A program made the position numbers and the translations under genes. The notes under the pieces were generated by a model that was not told where the DNA came from, did no database searches, and worked only from the letters and a program-made list of their open reading frames with translations. Positions 1 to 10,848 of a DNA stretch of 64,000 nucleotides are shown one piece after another (position 1 is the first letter of the stretch; each line of letters starts with the position of its first letter). Source of the stretch: Ypsolopha sequella (lineage: Eukaryota; Arthropoda; Insecta; Lepidoptera; Ypsolophidae); the NCBI GenBank assembly GCA_934047225.1, contig OW203993.1, positions 27,852,069 through 27,916,068 on the forward strand. Direction: 5' to 3'.

Positions 1-482
1 TACTTCCGGGCTTGCGTTATTAATTACCGGAGTGACACCAAACAACGATAAACACGCGAAACTTATAGTATCTACGTCACTTTCAGTAAAGTCTGTGAGT
101 GATCCGGTAACTGTTTTTAGCACAGGTTTCCACACCGCGGGCAAAGCCCAACCACTGTCTCTATTGAAATTCGGACGTCGGCTTATTTCTATGGATTCGC
201 GAATTTTACGTGGCACAAATAACTTTTCACGAACTAACACTTTCGCTTTATCGAATCTCATAAAATGTGTAGTATCCGAATTTACGACATGGTCTGCAAC
301 GGCGGATCCGTTGCAATCGAGTTTTCTCATGCATCTAATGTGTTCCATCAGTCTGGTTGACACGTTCCGTCTCGTCTCACCGATGTAACTCTTTCCATAG
401 TCACATGGGATGGAATAAACACCGGGGGTATTTAGTGGCTCTTTGTCCTTCGGTGAACGCAGTAACTGCCTTAATCTGGTGA
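1..482 (-). pseudogene. Penelope-like element fragment, GIY-YIG endonuclease end
   Basis: The minus strand reads from about 482 to the left edge as the C-terminal part of a Penelope-like retroelement protein. It has a linker, then a GIY-YIG nuclease core: GVYSIPCDYGKSYIGET followed by RLMEH and a basic stretch. In this family the nuclease nicks target DNA for insertion. The reverse transcriptase part is not present upstream, so this is a fragment, cut off on the left by the window edge. It differs from the second Penelope-like element at 18655-20640, so the two are not recent copies of each other. Confidence 0.8.
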
Positions 483-944
483 GCCGTTTTTATATAAATC
501 ATGAATTATCCTCAAGTCTCATTTAATTCTAAAAAATTGTTTTATGTTTATCTCACCTTCTTCGGATCTTTCATCTCAATTATTGTCATTAAATGGCAAA
601 CTCGTATAATGGCCATTTGATAGAGTGTGCAAGGTTTATCCCAATATATGCTAGAAATCATTCTCTTCTATAATTTGGATTTACTAGCTCAAATACACCT
701 CAAACAAGTGACAAAAAATTACAATCTCTGTAGTTTAGCCTTTGACTTAAAAGCTACCGGACCATTTACTGTCAAACAAAAAAACATTGTGATCGAACCG
801 TCATCTTATTCAAATTTCTGACATCTTGGCAGATGGCCAGGATGCAATGAGGTTCATCACAAACCTGTGGCAAACTAATTTAAAACTTATTCCACCTGAT
901 ACAACATAATTCCTAAATATGTATTTTTCATTTGGTCATATCTA
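483..944. other. Unassigned stretch between two retroelement fragments
   Basis: There is a short open frame at 627-821 on the plus strand, but its translation resembles nothing I recognise and it has no conserved motif. The composition is AT-rich. I see no RNA gene, repeat array or terminal repeat here. Confidence 0.4.
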
Positions 945-1232
945 TCAAACGGGACCATGACTCCAAACAGAGGACTCATCCTTCGGGTTGGCAGTTGAGC
1001 ACTCAGCTTGTGCCCGCGCGAGGTCTTGTTTTTGACTGGATCCGCTATTTCCGGAGGCTGTCGAGACCGGGGATTTTTCCGTGACTTGGGCTTTTGTCAA
1101 AGGTTTGTATGGCGGTGTGGTTTTTATTAAAACATCTCTTCTAAGCGATGTGGAGGTGGAGATGCGAGTTGGGGGCACCCTATCCAATGGTGATATTGGT
1201 TTTGAAGATACATTTTTTGTTCTGTTATCCAT
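945..1232 (-). pseudogene. Probable LINE ORF1 N-terminal fragment, TRAS-like by context
   Basis: This 95-residue frame starts MDNRTKNVSSKPISPLDRVPPT and is rich in Ser, Thr, Pro and Lys, as gag-like ORF1 N-termini of R1-clade LINEs often are. No zinc knuckle is present; the frame stops before that part. It lies about 1.4 kb downstream (minus strand) of a TTAGG array. The flank there ends in CC, the insertion site I recall for TRAS telomeric LINEs (CC|TAA). The assignment rests mostly on this context; the protein itself is not diagnostic. Confidence 0.35.
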
Positions 1233-2664
1233 TTTGCTACTAAACTAACTATACTAACTATAAGCTAAAGCTCTTAATGTTATAATATATAAACAATAAC
1301 GTATAAAGTAAAATTAAATATATAAGTTACTAAGGTCTTCAGTGATGATGTTGTTTTGAGCAAGCTCTGCTGTGCGTGGTGGCAGTATTCACTGGAGTGG
1401 ATTTTCTTGGCCAGAGGGATACACTCTAGGGGTGGGATTGGGTTTGGGGGTTGGGGAGGTTTTGAGTGGGGGGAGTGGTTCGTGGGTCGATAAAATGGAG
1501 GGGGAAAATATGAAGTGGAGGAGGGAACACGTTTTTGCTCCTGTAGGCTGACCTGGTTGGAATATCGAAATTCTGGCAGAGCCAAAATGTTCCTTTCGAC
1601 GTCCCGGTGAGTTTGAGTCCAAACTCGGTGGTCCTAGGCCAACAGGATCAAAAATAAAGAGAGGGGGGGTGAGGTAAAATGTTGCGGGGGGAGGGGGGAT
1701 TTTGGTAGATTGATTATACTAATATTAGGTGGGGGTGGGAACACGTTTCAGCTCCTGTAGGCTGACCTGGTTGGGATATCGAATTTCTGGCAGAGCCAAA
1801 ATGTTCCTTTCGACGTCCCGGTGAGTTTGAGTCGAAACTCGGTGGTCCTAGGCCAACAGGATCAAAAATAAAGAGAGGGGGGGTGAGGTAAAAATTTGCG
1901 GGGGGTTGGGGGGGAAGGTTCGTGGGTAAACTATTGAGAAGGGGCCCGAAAATGCCCCTGGGTAAAGAGGTTATGTCCAGTGGGTGGGGGTGGGTTTATG
2001 GCACATGTGCGTGCGCGGGTTGAGGAAATAGGGGAGGTTTAAATTTAAGGGGTGTAAGGGTTAAAGGGTGGTTTGGGGTGGGGACCTTTGGGGTGAAAGG
2101 TCTGGAATTTCCAAGACCAATGAGCCCAAACAGGGGGTGGGTGGGATCAGGGGTTCAGGAGTTCCCTAGGTGTACCTCTGGTCTCCGAACGTCTTCAGGG
2201 TGCTGCTCTTCATCAGCCGGACGAAGTCCTAAGGTCGGCAGAGGTGTCTTCAGCTCGGGCAGTCTGGCTGATACGTCACATACACGCGCGAGGTTTGGCA
2301 CGTGTAACCTACTTATCTAGGTCATAGCAGTTTTGTATGGGGGCTATAGATGTTAATAACTCCCGTTCCTGAAGGCGTATCCTGGAGATTTTTTCTGCTC
2401 TGGACAGGTCTTGGCGCGGGCTGCAGTCTGAGATTGAACTCACGGTTTTAAGTCCTTTTGTCGCCGAACTGCGCTGTCCCAAAGTTGAAGGTCTCCAGAA
2501 CCGGAACCCGTTGGCAGATTTTTTTGCCTACACAAATCCTGGTGATTTGAGCACTACTTAATCACGACACTACACTTTCACGGTTAAATTTTGGGTGGAA
2601 CTATTTTTTCCGAATTTTTGTTGCGGAGTGACGTGGTATCTGGATGGAGTTTCGAGCAGTACTT
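1233..2664 (-). other. G-rich leader-like region, possible LINE 5' UTR
   Basis: The plus strand is strongly G-rich from about 1430 to 2170, with many runs of four to seven G, so the minus strand is C-rich. Read on the minus strand it sits between the telomeric motif array and the ORF1-like frame, where a long LINE 5' UTR would be. The short open frames here (1280-1622 minus, 2078-2320 plus) run through low-complexity sequence and look non-coding. The G runs could form quadruplex structures; that is inference. Confidence 0.35.
1523..1905 (+). repeat. Direct tandem duplication of about 165 bp within the G-rich region
   Basis: The segment starting at 1523 (GGGAACACG, then CTCCTGTAGGCTGACC) returns at about 1737, an offset near 215 bp. 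The match continues through CTTTCGACGTCCCGGTG and AAATAAAGAGAGGGGGGG. The copies differ at few positions, so the duplication is fairly recent. Tandem blocks of this kind are common in LINE 5' UTRs. Confidence 0.85.
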
Positions 2665-2693
2665 GGTTAGGTTAGGTTAGGTTAGGTTAGGTT
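2665..2693 (+). repeat. Insect telomere-type (TTAGG)n array, 5.8 copies
   Basis: There are 29 uninterrupted bases of GGTTA units. TTAGG is the telomere repeat of most insects. The left side (minus view) ends at CC and the right side (plus view) ends at TT. These are the sites I recall for TRAS (CC|TAA) and SART (TT|AGG) LINEs. A shorter run of the same motif occurs at about 25305-25320. Confidence 0.9.
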
Positions 2694-3117
2694 CCCGTGG
2701 GAGATGCTGGTCTTCTATCGGGCGCGTCCCCAGGTGGCGGATAGGGGAATGCCTCCTAGATATAGGAGGTACCGGTTTATACGGCGCGGACCAAAACCAG
2801 CAGGGGGGGAGTTGCTCTCTGCATTCCTCTGCTCATCAGAGGAAGCAGAAGATGCGACTGAGTGCGGCGAGCTTGGCTAGTATAACAGCTGGCAGGCACG
2901 GGCTTCGGCCACCGTCGGACAACCCGTAAGCCCACACATGTGGGAATGGGGGCCTTTCTGCAAGGCCGTGAGGAAGAAAACCTCTATAAAACAATTACCC
3001 TAATCCCAAGGTGTCCCGTGCTGATGGGATGAATGGCTGGAAGGACTCCAGTCCCGAGCGGGAAGGGGGACCGTCCCCCTCTCAGAAAAGGCGATAGGAT
3101 TATCGACAAAACCACCC
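2694..3117 (+). other. Probable 5' UTR of an R1-clade LINE
   Basis: This begins right after the TTAGG array and leads into the ORF1-like frame at 3118. It is GC-rich compared with its surroundings and has no open frame of note. The abrupt junction with the telomeric motif is what a full-length 5' end of a telomere-specific LINE would look like. Confidence 0.5.
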
Positions 3118-3625
3118 ATGGAGGCGAATTGTAAAAATAAGCTACCCCAGGAGGGTACCGGCTTAGCCGGTGAATCCCTCCCTGAGCATAGCTCGGGCTG
3201 CCCGTCGTATTCTGGGGGGGGCAACAACCGCCAAAATATTGAAGGAGACAGTGACAGTGGAGAGAGCGTTAAATCGTTCCTCTCTATTTCGTCACAAATG
3301 TCAACAGCTTCGGAAACTTCGCGAAAGCGGAAGAAGACCTCACCGTTGAGTCAACGTGGACGAAAAAAGAAGGTTTTGTCAACCGACGAGACTGAATTCC
3401 TTGTTCCCCGCGAAAGGGGGACCAGTGAAACCCGTACCATGCGGACCTTACCAAGACCGGAGGACCTGGCAAGTTCCATGCAGGACTTGCAGACCGCAGA
3501 GTTGGCCAATCGCGTCACCGAGCAGCTGGATGAGGTTGAAAAGGTAGCCACGACATCCGGCAACCTAAAAGGAGGATATGTTTGAAGTCTTCGAATTGCT
3601 GCTCGCACCTTGCTTAATGTCGAGC
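3118..3625 (+). pseudogene. R1-clade LINE ORF1 N-terminal fragment, SART-like by context
   Basis: The frame encodes a Ser/Lys/Arg-rich gag-like N-terminus with a basic block (SRKRKKTSPLSQRGRKKK), then a helix-forming part ending SGNLKGGYV. The next codon is TGA. The same frame then continues SLRIAARTLLN, matching the NLKGxYV...IAAR segment I know from R1-clade ORF1 proteins. This is therefore one ORF1 with an in-frame stop. At about 3625 the sequence switches to an unrelated LINE, so zinc knuckles and ORF2 are missing. Unusually for a LINE, the 5' end is kept and the 3' end lost. Confidence 0.65.
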
Positions 3626-3629
3626 CTCC

Positions 3630-4390
3630 ATGAGATATGTCGGAGTTTTGGCCTAAAAATCAGTGTTAAGAAAACCGAAGTGATGGTTCAAAACACTCTC
3701 AGTGCGCCGGTCGATATAAAACTCGGTGAGGCATCGCTGAAGCAAGTAGAGAAATTCAAATATCTGGGGAGCACGATTACATCCAAGTGACGAAGTCAAC
3801 AGCAGAATAGGAGCAGCTGATGCAGCCTACGGCAAACTTCGTCCCAAGGTGTTCCGGTCACATGTCCTAAAGCTCCATACAAAAGTTTCTGTGTACATGG
3901 CGATAGTTTTTCCTAATCTTCTCTATGCCTCCGAATCGTGGTGTCCATACCGGAATCATATCCGCACATTGGATAGGTTTCACCTTAAATGCCTGCGTGA
4001 CATCTAGAACATCCACTGGTCGGACCGTGTGAGAAACACGGAAGTTCTGCGACGAATGACATGTCGGTGGGATTGAGGCCTATCTAATGAGGCGTCAGTT
4101 GCGATGGTGTGGCCATGTTTCCCGAATGTCTGATGCCAGGGTGGCTAAGCGCATCTTCTTCTCCGAACTACAGGAAGGAAAACGGAAACAGGGCGGCCAA
4201 TTGCTGCGGTATAAAGATATGCTTAACCGCCACATGAAGAAATGTGCAATAGACCCAGCACAATGGGAAACACTGGCAGCAGACAGATCGCATTGGAGGC
4301 AGGCTGTGAACACTAAGGTGTATGCTTTCGAATTGATTAGATGCGCTGAGCTCGACACAAAACGAGACCAGCTTAAGGCCCGACCACAAG
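3630..4390 (+). pseudogene. LINE reverse transcriptase 3' fragment, frameshifted
   Basis: Three pieces in shifted frames together cover the post-catalytic part of a non-LTR reverse transcriptase. The first (3632-3788) has FGLKISVKKTEVM and FKYLGSTIT. The second (about 3790-4080) has NLLYASESW and [12 protein letters not shown], then a stop. The third (4087-4380) has [24 protein letters not shown] and AADRSHWRQ. The catalytic YADD region is upstream of the breakpoint and absent. I cannot name the clade with confidence. Confidence 0.75.
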
Positions 4391-4427
4391 TGGCCATCAA
4401 TTATAGTATAGTTTCTTTCAAACTTTC

Positions 4428-5833
4428 TTGTATTTTACAGACTGATATAAACTTCGGTTGTTTTTTTGTACCCGACTTGATCCAAACTTGACTTGGAAGA
4501 CTATCATAAAAGCAAAGCACAAGCAACAGTACATCTGTGTCACGACAGTTGATAATTAGTCTTTCGAAATCCAACTCATGGCAGTCAATGTCATGAAGAA
4601 TGAAACGTGTGTCAGCTTCTTCATGATCGCTCTTCAAGTGTTCAACGTTTCTCTGAAAATTGGTGCTGATCTGCTCATTGTCTAAATATCCTCCAGATGT
4701 AAAAAGTTCTTGAGTAGCGGGTAGCTTTAATGATTGAATTGTGATTTATTTTAAGAGAAAATCGGCTAAACGGGCTTTGTTTTCAGCAGAATGTATAAAC
4801 CTGTTCCATTTCATAAGTAGAAGTGTATCACGCCGTGTAATCGGATGTTCGATTGGAGTGACGGATTGTTTTCGCTTTTCACGAGTATTAGATTTGATAG
4901 AACTTCTATCATACCTGTCAAAGAGAACATGGACATTTTGGCAATTATTTCTTTTAAAATTTTATACTAGAGATCCTACAAAGATGTTGCCTAGGTCTCC
5001 GAATGTTTTAGCACCTTTGGGTTTTCCAATACTTTGAATCAGAGCATGGCCATCGATCAAGGTGGCAGTTTTTATATTTCGTTCATCAGGTATAGATTCA
5101 AATGTGGCTTGTTCTGCAATCAAATTGCCAAGAGCTACCTTTAGTGTGTGTCTGATCAGTCTCTTAGTATCAAAAAGTGATGGAGGAGGATCACGTAACT
5201 CATTTTTCATTATGATTTTTAGATCAATTGGGCGCCCGCTCTTGACAGCTGAAAACATTTGATGAACCAATATATTTGTATCAATAGTAGCAACATTTTT
5301 TCCGGTTTTTCCAGTTAATTTGGAGATATGTAATCTTAGAATGTTTTTGTTCTCACTTTCTTAATAGGGCTGTAAAAATCTATTTCTTTTTCGACTTAAC
5401 GTCGAAGCAAAAAGTCTTCAGCTAACTTTACTCCACGGGATTGAGCCGAGAGTAGATCTTCTGCAATCTCATTCGATGCTATTTCACCCGTAAAAATATT
5501 AATCAACTTTGTGTTTCCATCCTCGAAGTGTTTCAGTTTTTGAAATGTTTTTACTAATTTTTTTATATCATCCTCGTCTTTTTGGAGATTCGTTGTACAT
5601 ATATGATCACAATCTTCATCGTGTTGCAGTCCAAAAAGATTCCTTGCCATTTCTGATAAATGGGAACGGTAGTTAAAAGTCACACTCCATCTATCACGCG
5701 CCGAGTAATTTCTGGTAATTCCTATTAAGCCACCAGCAATTTTATGAATTTTGTTGATGTGCTCAAAGGCTTGATCCGGAGATTTTTCATTGAAGGCGTT
5801 TGACGTTTCTTTTACCACAAAATTGCCATTCAT
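4428..5833 (-). pseudogene. Broken member of the EEADTR multicopy family, function unknown
   Basis: Read on the minus strand, blocks follow in the order I recall for a large multicopy family in invertebrate genomes. The first, at 5833-5396, has DQAFEHINKIHK and GGLIGITRN. Next, at 5270-4962, comes LIDGHALIQSIGKPKGAKTF. Last, at 4640-4430, come SDHEEADTRFILH, INCRDTDVLLLVL and [14 protein letters not shown]. The frame is broken by stops and shifts in the middle (about 4740-4960). The conserved acidic residues in EEADTR and DTDVLLL suggest a nuclease-like fold, but that is inference. It may be a mobile-element gene; no terminal repeats are visible. Confidence 0.6.
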
Positions 5834-5849
5834 AAAATGTTATTATTTT

Positions 5850-6026
5850 TAACAGAGAAGTGAGATGGAGGTTTTCTTTGGATTAATAGTTTGAGATAAC
5901 ACACATATTATTCAGTTTTTATTTACGAGTGACATTACATCGAGATGACAAGAGACTAGTGATAATAAAGTTGGTAGACTAGCAACAACTCCAAGAAGAT
6001 TTCATTCTAGTGCCATCCAACCTTAT
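5850..6026 (-). repeat. Copia-type 3' LTR
   Basis: About 177 bp here reappear, split, at 7054-7073 plus 12252-12412. Read on the minus strand it follows a purine-rich tract (GTGAGGGAAAG, just right of 6026), as expected for a 3' LTR next to its polypurine tract. The exact ends are uncertain because identity runs a few bases past the likely boundaries. Confidence 0.75.
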
Positions 6027-6042
6027 TATTTACTTTCCCTCA

Positions 6043-7031
6043 CTAGCAGGAAATACTTTGCAGCCCCAAGTCAGCCCTGATCTTCACCAGTCTGGGTTTA
6101 GGTACTGCCTTTGTCAAAAGTTCAGCTAACTGTTCATAATCAATTCCTTTTGTTTGTTTGAAACCCTTTACTACCAGCCTGGCCTTATATTTGTCAATGG
6201 TTCCATCTGAATTGCGCTTAATTCTAAAAACCCATTTGCATTGAAGCGCCTTTCGGTTGGAAGGTAGCTCGTACAACGTCCAGACATCATTTTCTTTCAT
6301 AGACTTTAGCTCACTTCTCATAGCTTTCTGCCATTCAGCACCGTCATGTCTCTTAATTGCTTCTTCGTATGTTTCCGGGAAATCGTCAGAGCCAACGATG
6401 CATACGTAGTCGTCAAACTTCTTAGGATATGCGATAGTTTGTCGGTCTCTTAAATAGTATCGAGGCTCCGCTTCTCTCAGGGGCTCAATTACTTCTAATT
6501 GCTCATCTGCGTCGACATATTCTTCGTCACAATCATCATTGTTTTCGACCTCAGCTCTGATAGTTGGAGCTTCCTCCTCTTGAACTTGGTCTTCTATGCC
6601 ATCTGTTCTTCTATCTCCCTCTAGAACATGTTCAAGATTGTCTGGCTCTTGTACGGGAACATTTCCGTTATCGTTTATGCTTGTTTCTCCCTCTGAACAA
6701 ATAGGAAAACTGGTGGTGATCTTGAATTCGACGTAAGTTTCGAAAGTAAGATCCCTAGACCTCAACGTCTTGTGACCATCCCAGACACGATAACCATCAT
6801 CATTCTCGTAGCCTATAAGAATGCCCTTGATAGCTTTCTTACTTATTTTTTTCGCTTTTGTTTCGGAATATGGGCATAGCATTCACTCCCGATGATCTTG
6901 AGATGACTTATCTTGGGCTTCTTACCATGCCATAGCTCGTAAGGTGCCTTGTTCTCCACTCTAGTGGGACCTGTCCTATATAGTACATAAGCAGCAGTAT
7001 TGATCAATTCAGACCAAAGTAGTTGTGGCAT
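6043..7031 (-). pseudogene. Ty1/copia pol fragment with internal deletion
   Basis: The first part (7031-6843) is the end of integrase: MPQLLWSELINTAAYVLYR and APYELWHGKKPKISHLK. One base shift near 6845-6880 moves the frame on to the KAIKGILIGYENDDGYRVWD segment. An acidic linker and the start of the copia reverse transcriptase follow (EWQKAMRSELKSM, CKWVFRIKR, KARLVVKGF). At GIDYEQ the protein jumps to LAELLTKAVPKPR, the tail normally found after RNase H, so most of RT and all of RNase H are deleted. Gag and protease are missing too. It is flanked by LTR copies and cannot move on its own. Confidence 0.85.
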
Positions 7032-7467
7032 CTCCCTTCTTGTATTTATTACTTTAACAGAGAAGTGAGATGGAAAGAAAGAAAGAAAATAAATTTATTG
7101 GCGCGTTTACAAAAGAATAAAAAGAACTTATAGCTAACACAGTAGATAAGGTTTATTTAAGTAGGAGTAATCTATAGATAAAAATAACACGACAAAAGGA
7201 TGTAGCTCAGCTATGTGCCATCCAAAACATGCTTTGGTTGGCGCTGGTTTTCAGCTACCTCCGTTACAATTGCCCGATAAGGTATTAACGAGTTGTTAAC
7301 AATTTTATTTACTAAATTGAAAAATCAATAAAAATTGGCAGAAATGGCTTATAACTAAATTAAAGAAAATAAAAACAAAAACCAAAAATGCGTAACAAGA
7401 CAAAAAACAATAAAAAAAAAGGTAATTAGTATATACAGATATAGACTTATTAGTTGGGTGTATAGTC

Positions 7468-10400
7468 TTAAGCATTGCAGGCTTTCCAAGGATGTTTCAA
7501 ATGTCCAGTGTCCATTTGCTTTTTCATAAGATACTGTTTATACCTAAACTTAAATGTATGGGCTGAGCACTTGTCTCAAGGGCGGTGGTAAATTATTCCA
7601 TATTTTTGCACTTCGGTATGAAAAACATCCTCGGAATCCTGCAAGTTTATGTTTAGGAGTATACAGTAGGTTTTGATCCTTTGATCGTGTTCTAAAACAA
7701 TTAACATTTTTCAAAAATTTTAATTTTTCAAATAGGTAATTAGGACACTGTTTCCAAATAACTTTTTGGATTACGCAAGCCAAATGCAACTCCCTTCTAG
7801 CTTCCATGTTTAAAATTTTATGTGCGTTTAGATAAGGAGTGACGTGGGCGCGCCTCGGTATCTTATAACAGAACCGCGCACACGCATTTTGAACTCTCTG
7901 TATAGCATTTGCTGTTTTCCTACATATTCGATAACCATAAACCGCACTGCAATAGTTAAATGGAGACAATACCAGGAGCTCGACCAGTTTTTCTCTTATG
8001 TCTTTGGTTAGGTAATCTCTTATCCCATATAGAACTTTAAGTTTGAAAAAGGCGTACCTAATTTTTTCTTTAATATGAGACTGGAACTTTAACTCTTCAT
8101 CGTAGATTAAACCAAGATTTCTAGGTTCTCTAGCTAATGGTATTTTTTTATTGTCAATATTAATGTCAGGGTTCTGATTTAGTACACTATTAATTTGATG
8201 TCTGGTACCTATCACAGTGAACTTTGATTTTAACGGGTTTAGAACTAAGCAATTTTTTTGTGCCCATTTAAATATTTTACTGAGATCATCATTAATTCGT
8301 GAAACCGCCAGCGCAGTTTCAGCCTGGTTAAAAGAATAATAGATTTGTGTGTCGTCCGCGTACAAGTGGCACCTACAAGTGGTTAGAAGTTTAGGCATAT
8401 CTGCGGTATAAATTGTAAACAATACAGGACTCAGAATTGATCCTTGTGGTGTACCTCTGTCTAATTTAGAAAGATCGGATGTCCTGATGTCTCCATTAGC
8501 GTTCTCTGTCGATACGTATTGTGTCCGTCCCGTAAGGAAGGAGCAAAACCATTTACAGGTATTATCAGAGAGTCCGTAATATTTCAGTTTAGCGACCAAG
8601 AGTTCTACGTTAATACAATCAAATGCACGTGAAAAATCTAGAAGTATCAAAATTGTTGTGAGTCCAGTATCGGACGCCGAAAGTATGTCATCTGTCACCT
8701 TTAATAACGCTGTTTCGGTACCGTGCTCGCTACGGAACCCAGATTGTATAATCGGCATAATTTTCTCACTAGATAGGTACTGTAACATATAGCTAGGCAA
8801 TATGTTAGGTTTAGGTAAGGCTAGGTTTTATAGGTAGGTTAAAGGACTATTTGTTCGTGTTTAGTTGGCAATCGATAACCTTTATGGATCGACATACGTC
8901 GCATTGACTGAATTATTTCGTGTTTTCCAAAAATAAATACAGATCGAGTATAAAAGATCTTTCAGAAAAAACACGAGCAAGATTCCTCAGAGAGTCCGAT
9001 TAGTGCGGATGTGCTTCTCCATCCATAAATTATTGAAGAAATATAACAAGCGAGTGCTCTACCAAATTTAGAGCTCCCCTCCCTTAATATATGCATGATA
9101 ATTAGGGTGCATCATATAAAAGAAAATATAAGAGAAGATAAACTGAAAAATAAAGTGGTGTGATTCAGAAATATCCCTATAAGATCCCGAGTACACGGTG
9201 TGCACATCACAGTACTGAGCTAATTGTTTTTGTATTGCTTTTTCAACCACCTTAGACAGTACTGGTAGCACGCTTATCGCCCGTAGATCTTTAAGGCTAG
9301 AAATATTATTTGTTTTAGGTATTGGTGTTACAACTGCTTTTCTATAACTGTGTGGAAATGTTTGTGTTTCAGTAGATTTATTCACAATTGCCGTAATTAC
9401 AGGTAATGTGTACTTCAAGGTCAACTCGATCATTTCTATTGAAATTCCATCATGTCCTCGAGCATTCGTTTTAATATTTGACAATATTTTTTCTATTTCG
9501 TGTTGATTTACCAGTATTAGGGTAAAAAAGCTTTTATTGAACCTAGATGTTTTAAAATAATTTAAAAGATCTTGCTCAGCATAAGAGTTTCCGGGTATAT
9601 TAAGAAAATGTTCATTTATTTTTTGTGGGTCATTCAGTTCTGCAGGGATATCAATATTTTTGTTTGAATAGAATGATGATGTTTCTTTAAAATGTTTCCA
9701 CATTTTGCGAGGATTGCATTTATTATTGTTTACATAATGCTTATAGTAAGCAATTTTTTCCCTATGTATTGTTGAGGTGACTAAGTTTTTGAGGGACTTA
9801 TAATATTCAATGGCAGATATTGTTTTACTTTTATTCGCTTTTTTTAAGGCTTTATCTCGTAAGTCTATCATAAATCGAACCATGTTCGTGATCCAAGGTT
9901 TTTGTTTTTCTGTTATTTCAGTTTTTCTAATTGGAGCATGAATATCAAATAATGAAGTTATATATGTATTAAAAAGGTCCACCATTGAATTAATATCCCG
10001 CAACTCTAAAATACCTTGCCACGGAGTATTAGCCAAATCTATCTGAAATTTTTGTAAATTTATTTGTTTTAATGGCCGGGTAAATGTGTAGCTGACAGCT
10101 GGTTTCGGTTTTTTTATGTCAAAATCAAGCCACACCAGCCCATGATCACTTAGGCATCTGTTATGGATAACACTTATCTTTTTTACTTTACTAGGAGTGT
10201 CAGTAATAACTAAATCTAAGAGAGTTGCTGTTTTGTCAGTAATTCTAGTCGGCTCGCGAACTAACTGTTCTAAATTAAGCTGATGAAGGAAGCTTTTTAA
10301 TTTATTTGCATTGTATGAATCCGATATCATGAGATCTGTGTTGAAGTCCGTGAGCAAAAATACATAATTACAATAAGAAAAAGTAGCAACGGATTCTGTC

Positions 10401-10784
10401 AGTGCATCAATTGCCACTCCTCGGTTAACTTCTTCGGGTCTGTACGCGGTACCAATAGCTATGCGGGTGCCGGATATAGATAGTTGTAACCACATCTGCT
10501 CAAGCTTAGATACAGGGTGCTCTAACACTTTTACCCGAAGTCCTCTGCGCACATAGAACCCTACCCCACCCCCTCTAACTGTCGCCGATCTAGCCTGAAG
10601 CTTTAAAGAGTAATCAGAAATCTTAGGAGCGATCATTTTCTGCACCTTTTTTTATCCAAGTTTCATTTAACGCTAAAATGTCTAATTTCAGTTTTGTAAC
10701 TGTAGAGTATAATTCATCTGTACCCGTATTTAATGACCTAACATTTAAAAGACCTAATCGTAAATATTTATTTTTAATAGCCAT
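7468..10784 (-). pseudogene. LINE ORF2: AP-type endonuclease and reverse transcriptase, interrupted
   Basis: The best start is ATG at 10784 (MAIKNKYLRLGLLNVRSL). The endonuclease motifs then run on: LDILALNETW, TDFNTDL, LLDLVITD, LSDHGLVWLDF. A frameshift lies near 10640. The reverse transcriptase begins with PIPKTNNISSLKDLRAISV and is split by a 431-bp insert at 8781-9211. It resumes with SGFRSEHGTETALLKV, LLDFSRAFDCIN, GTPQGSILSPVLF and the catalytic HLYADDTQIYYS. A second shift near 7550 leads to the true C-terminus (FKFRYKQYLMKKQMDTGH). The endonuclease GDFN motif reads TDFN here. The gene is dead but well preserved. Confidence 0.85.
8781..9211 (+). mobile_element. Solo LTR inserted in LINE ORF2
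   Basis: The insert begins TGTAACATATAG and ends CACATCACA, with GTAC on both sides (8777-8780 and 9212-9215), a 4-bp target duplication. Removing it restores the LINE reading QLAQY to LSSEKIMP. It contains a TATA-like TATAAAAG at about 8952 on the plus strand. TG...CA ends, a 4-bp duplication and no coding fit a solo LTR of a gypsy or BEL type element. Confidence 0.7.
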
Positions 10785-10848
10785 GTTAAAGATCTAAAGT
10801 AGATACTAATAAGTCTAGTGCTAAAGTTTTACCTTTTTGTTAGCGCTC

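Noticed and set aside
1280..1622. Proline-rich minus-strand proteins
   Set aside because: They overlap in two frames across a C-rich low-complexity leader that is tandemly duplicated; no start context or motif supports coding.
4095..4400. Minus-strand open frames over the LINE fragment
   Set aside because: They shadow the plus-strand reverse transcriptase remnant, which has recognisable motifs.
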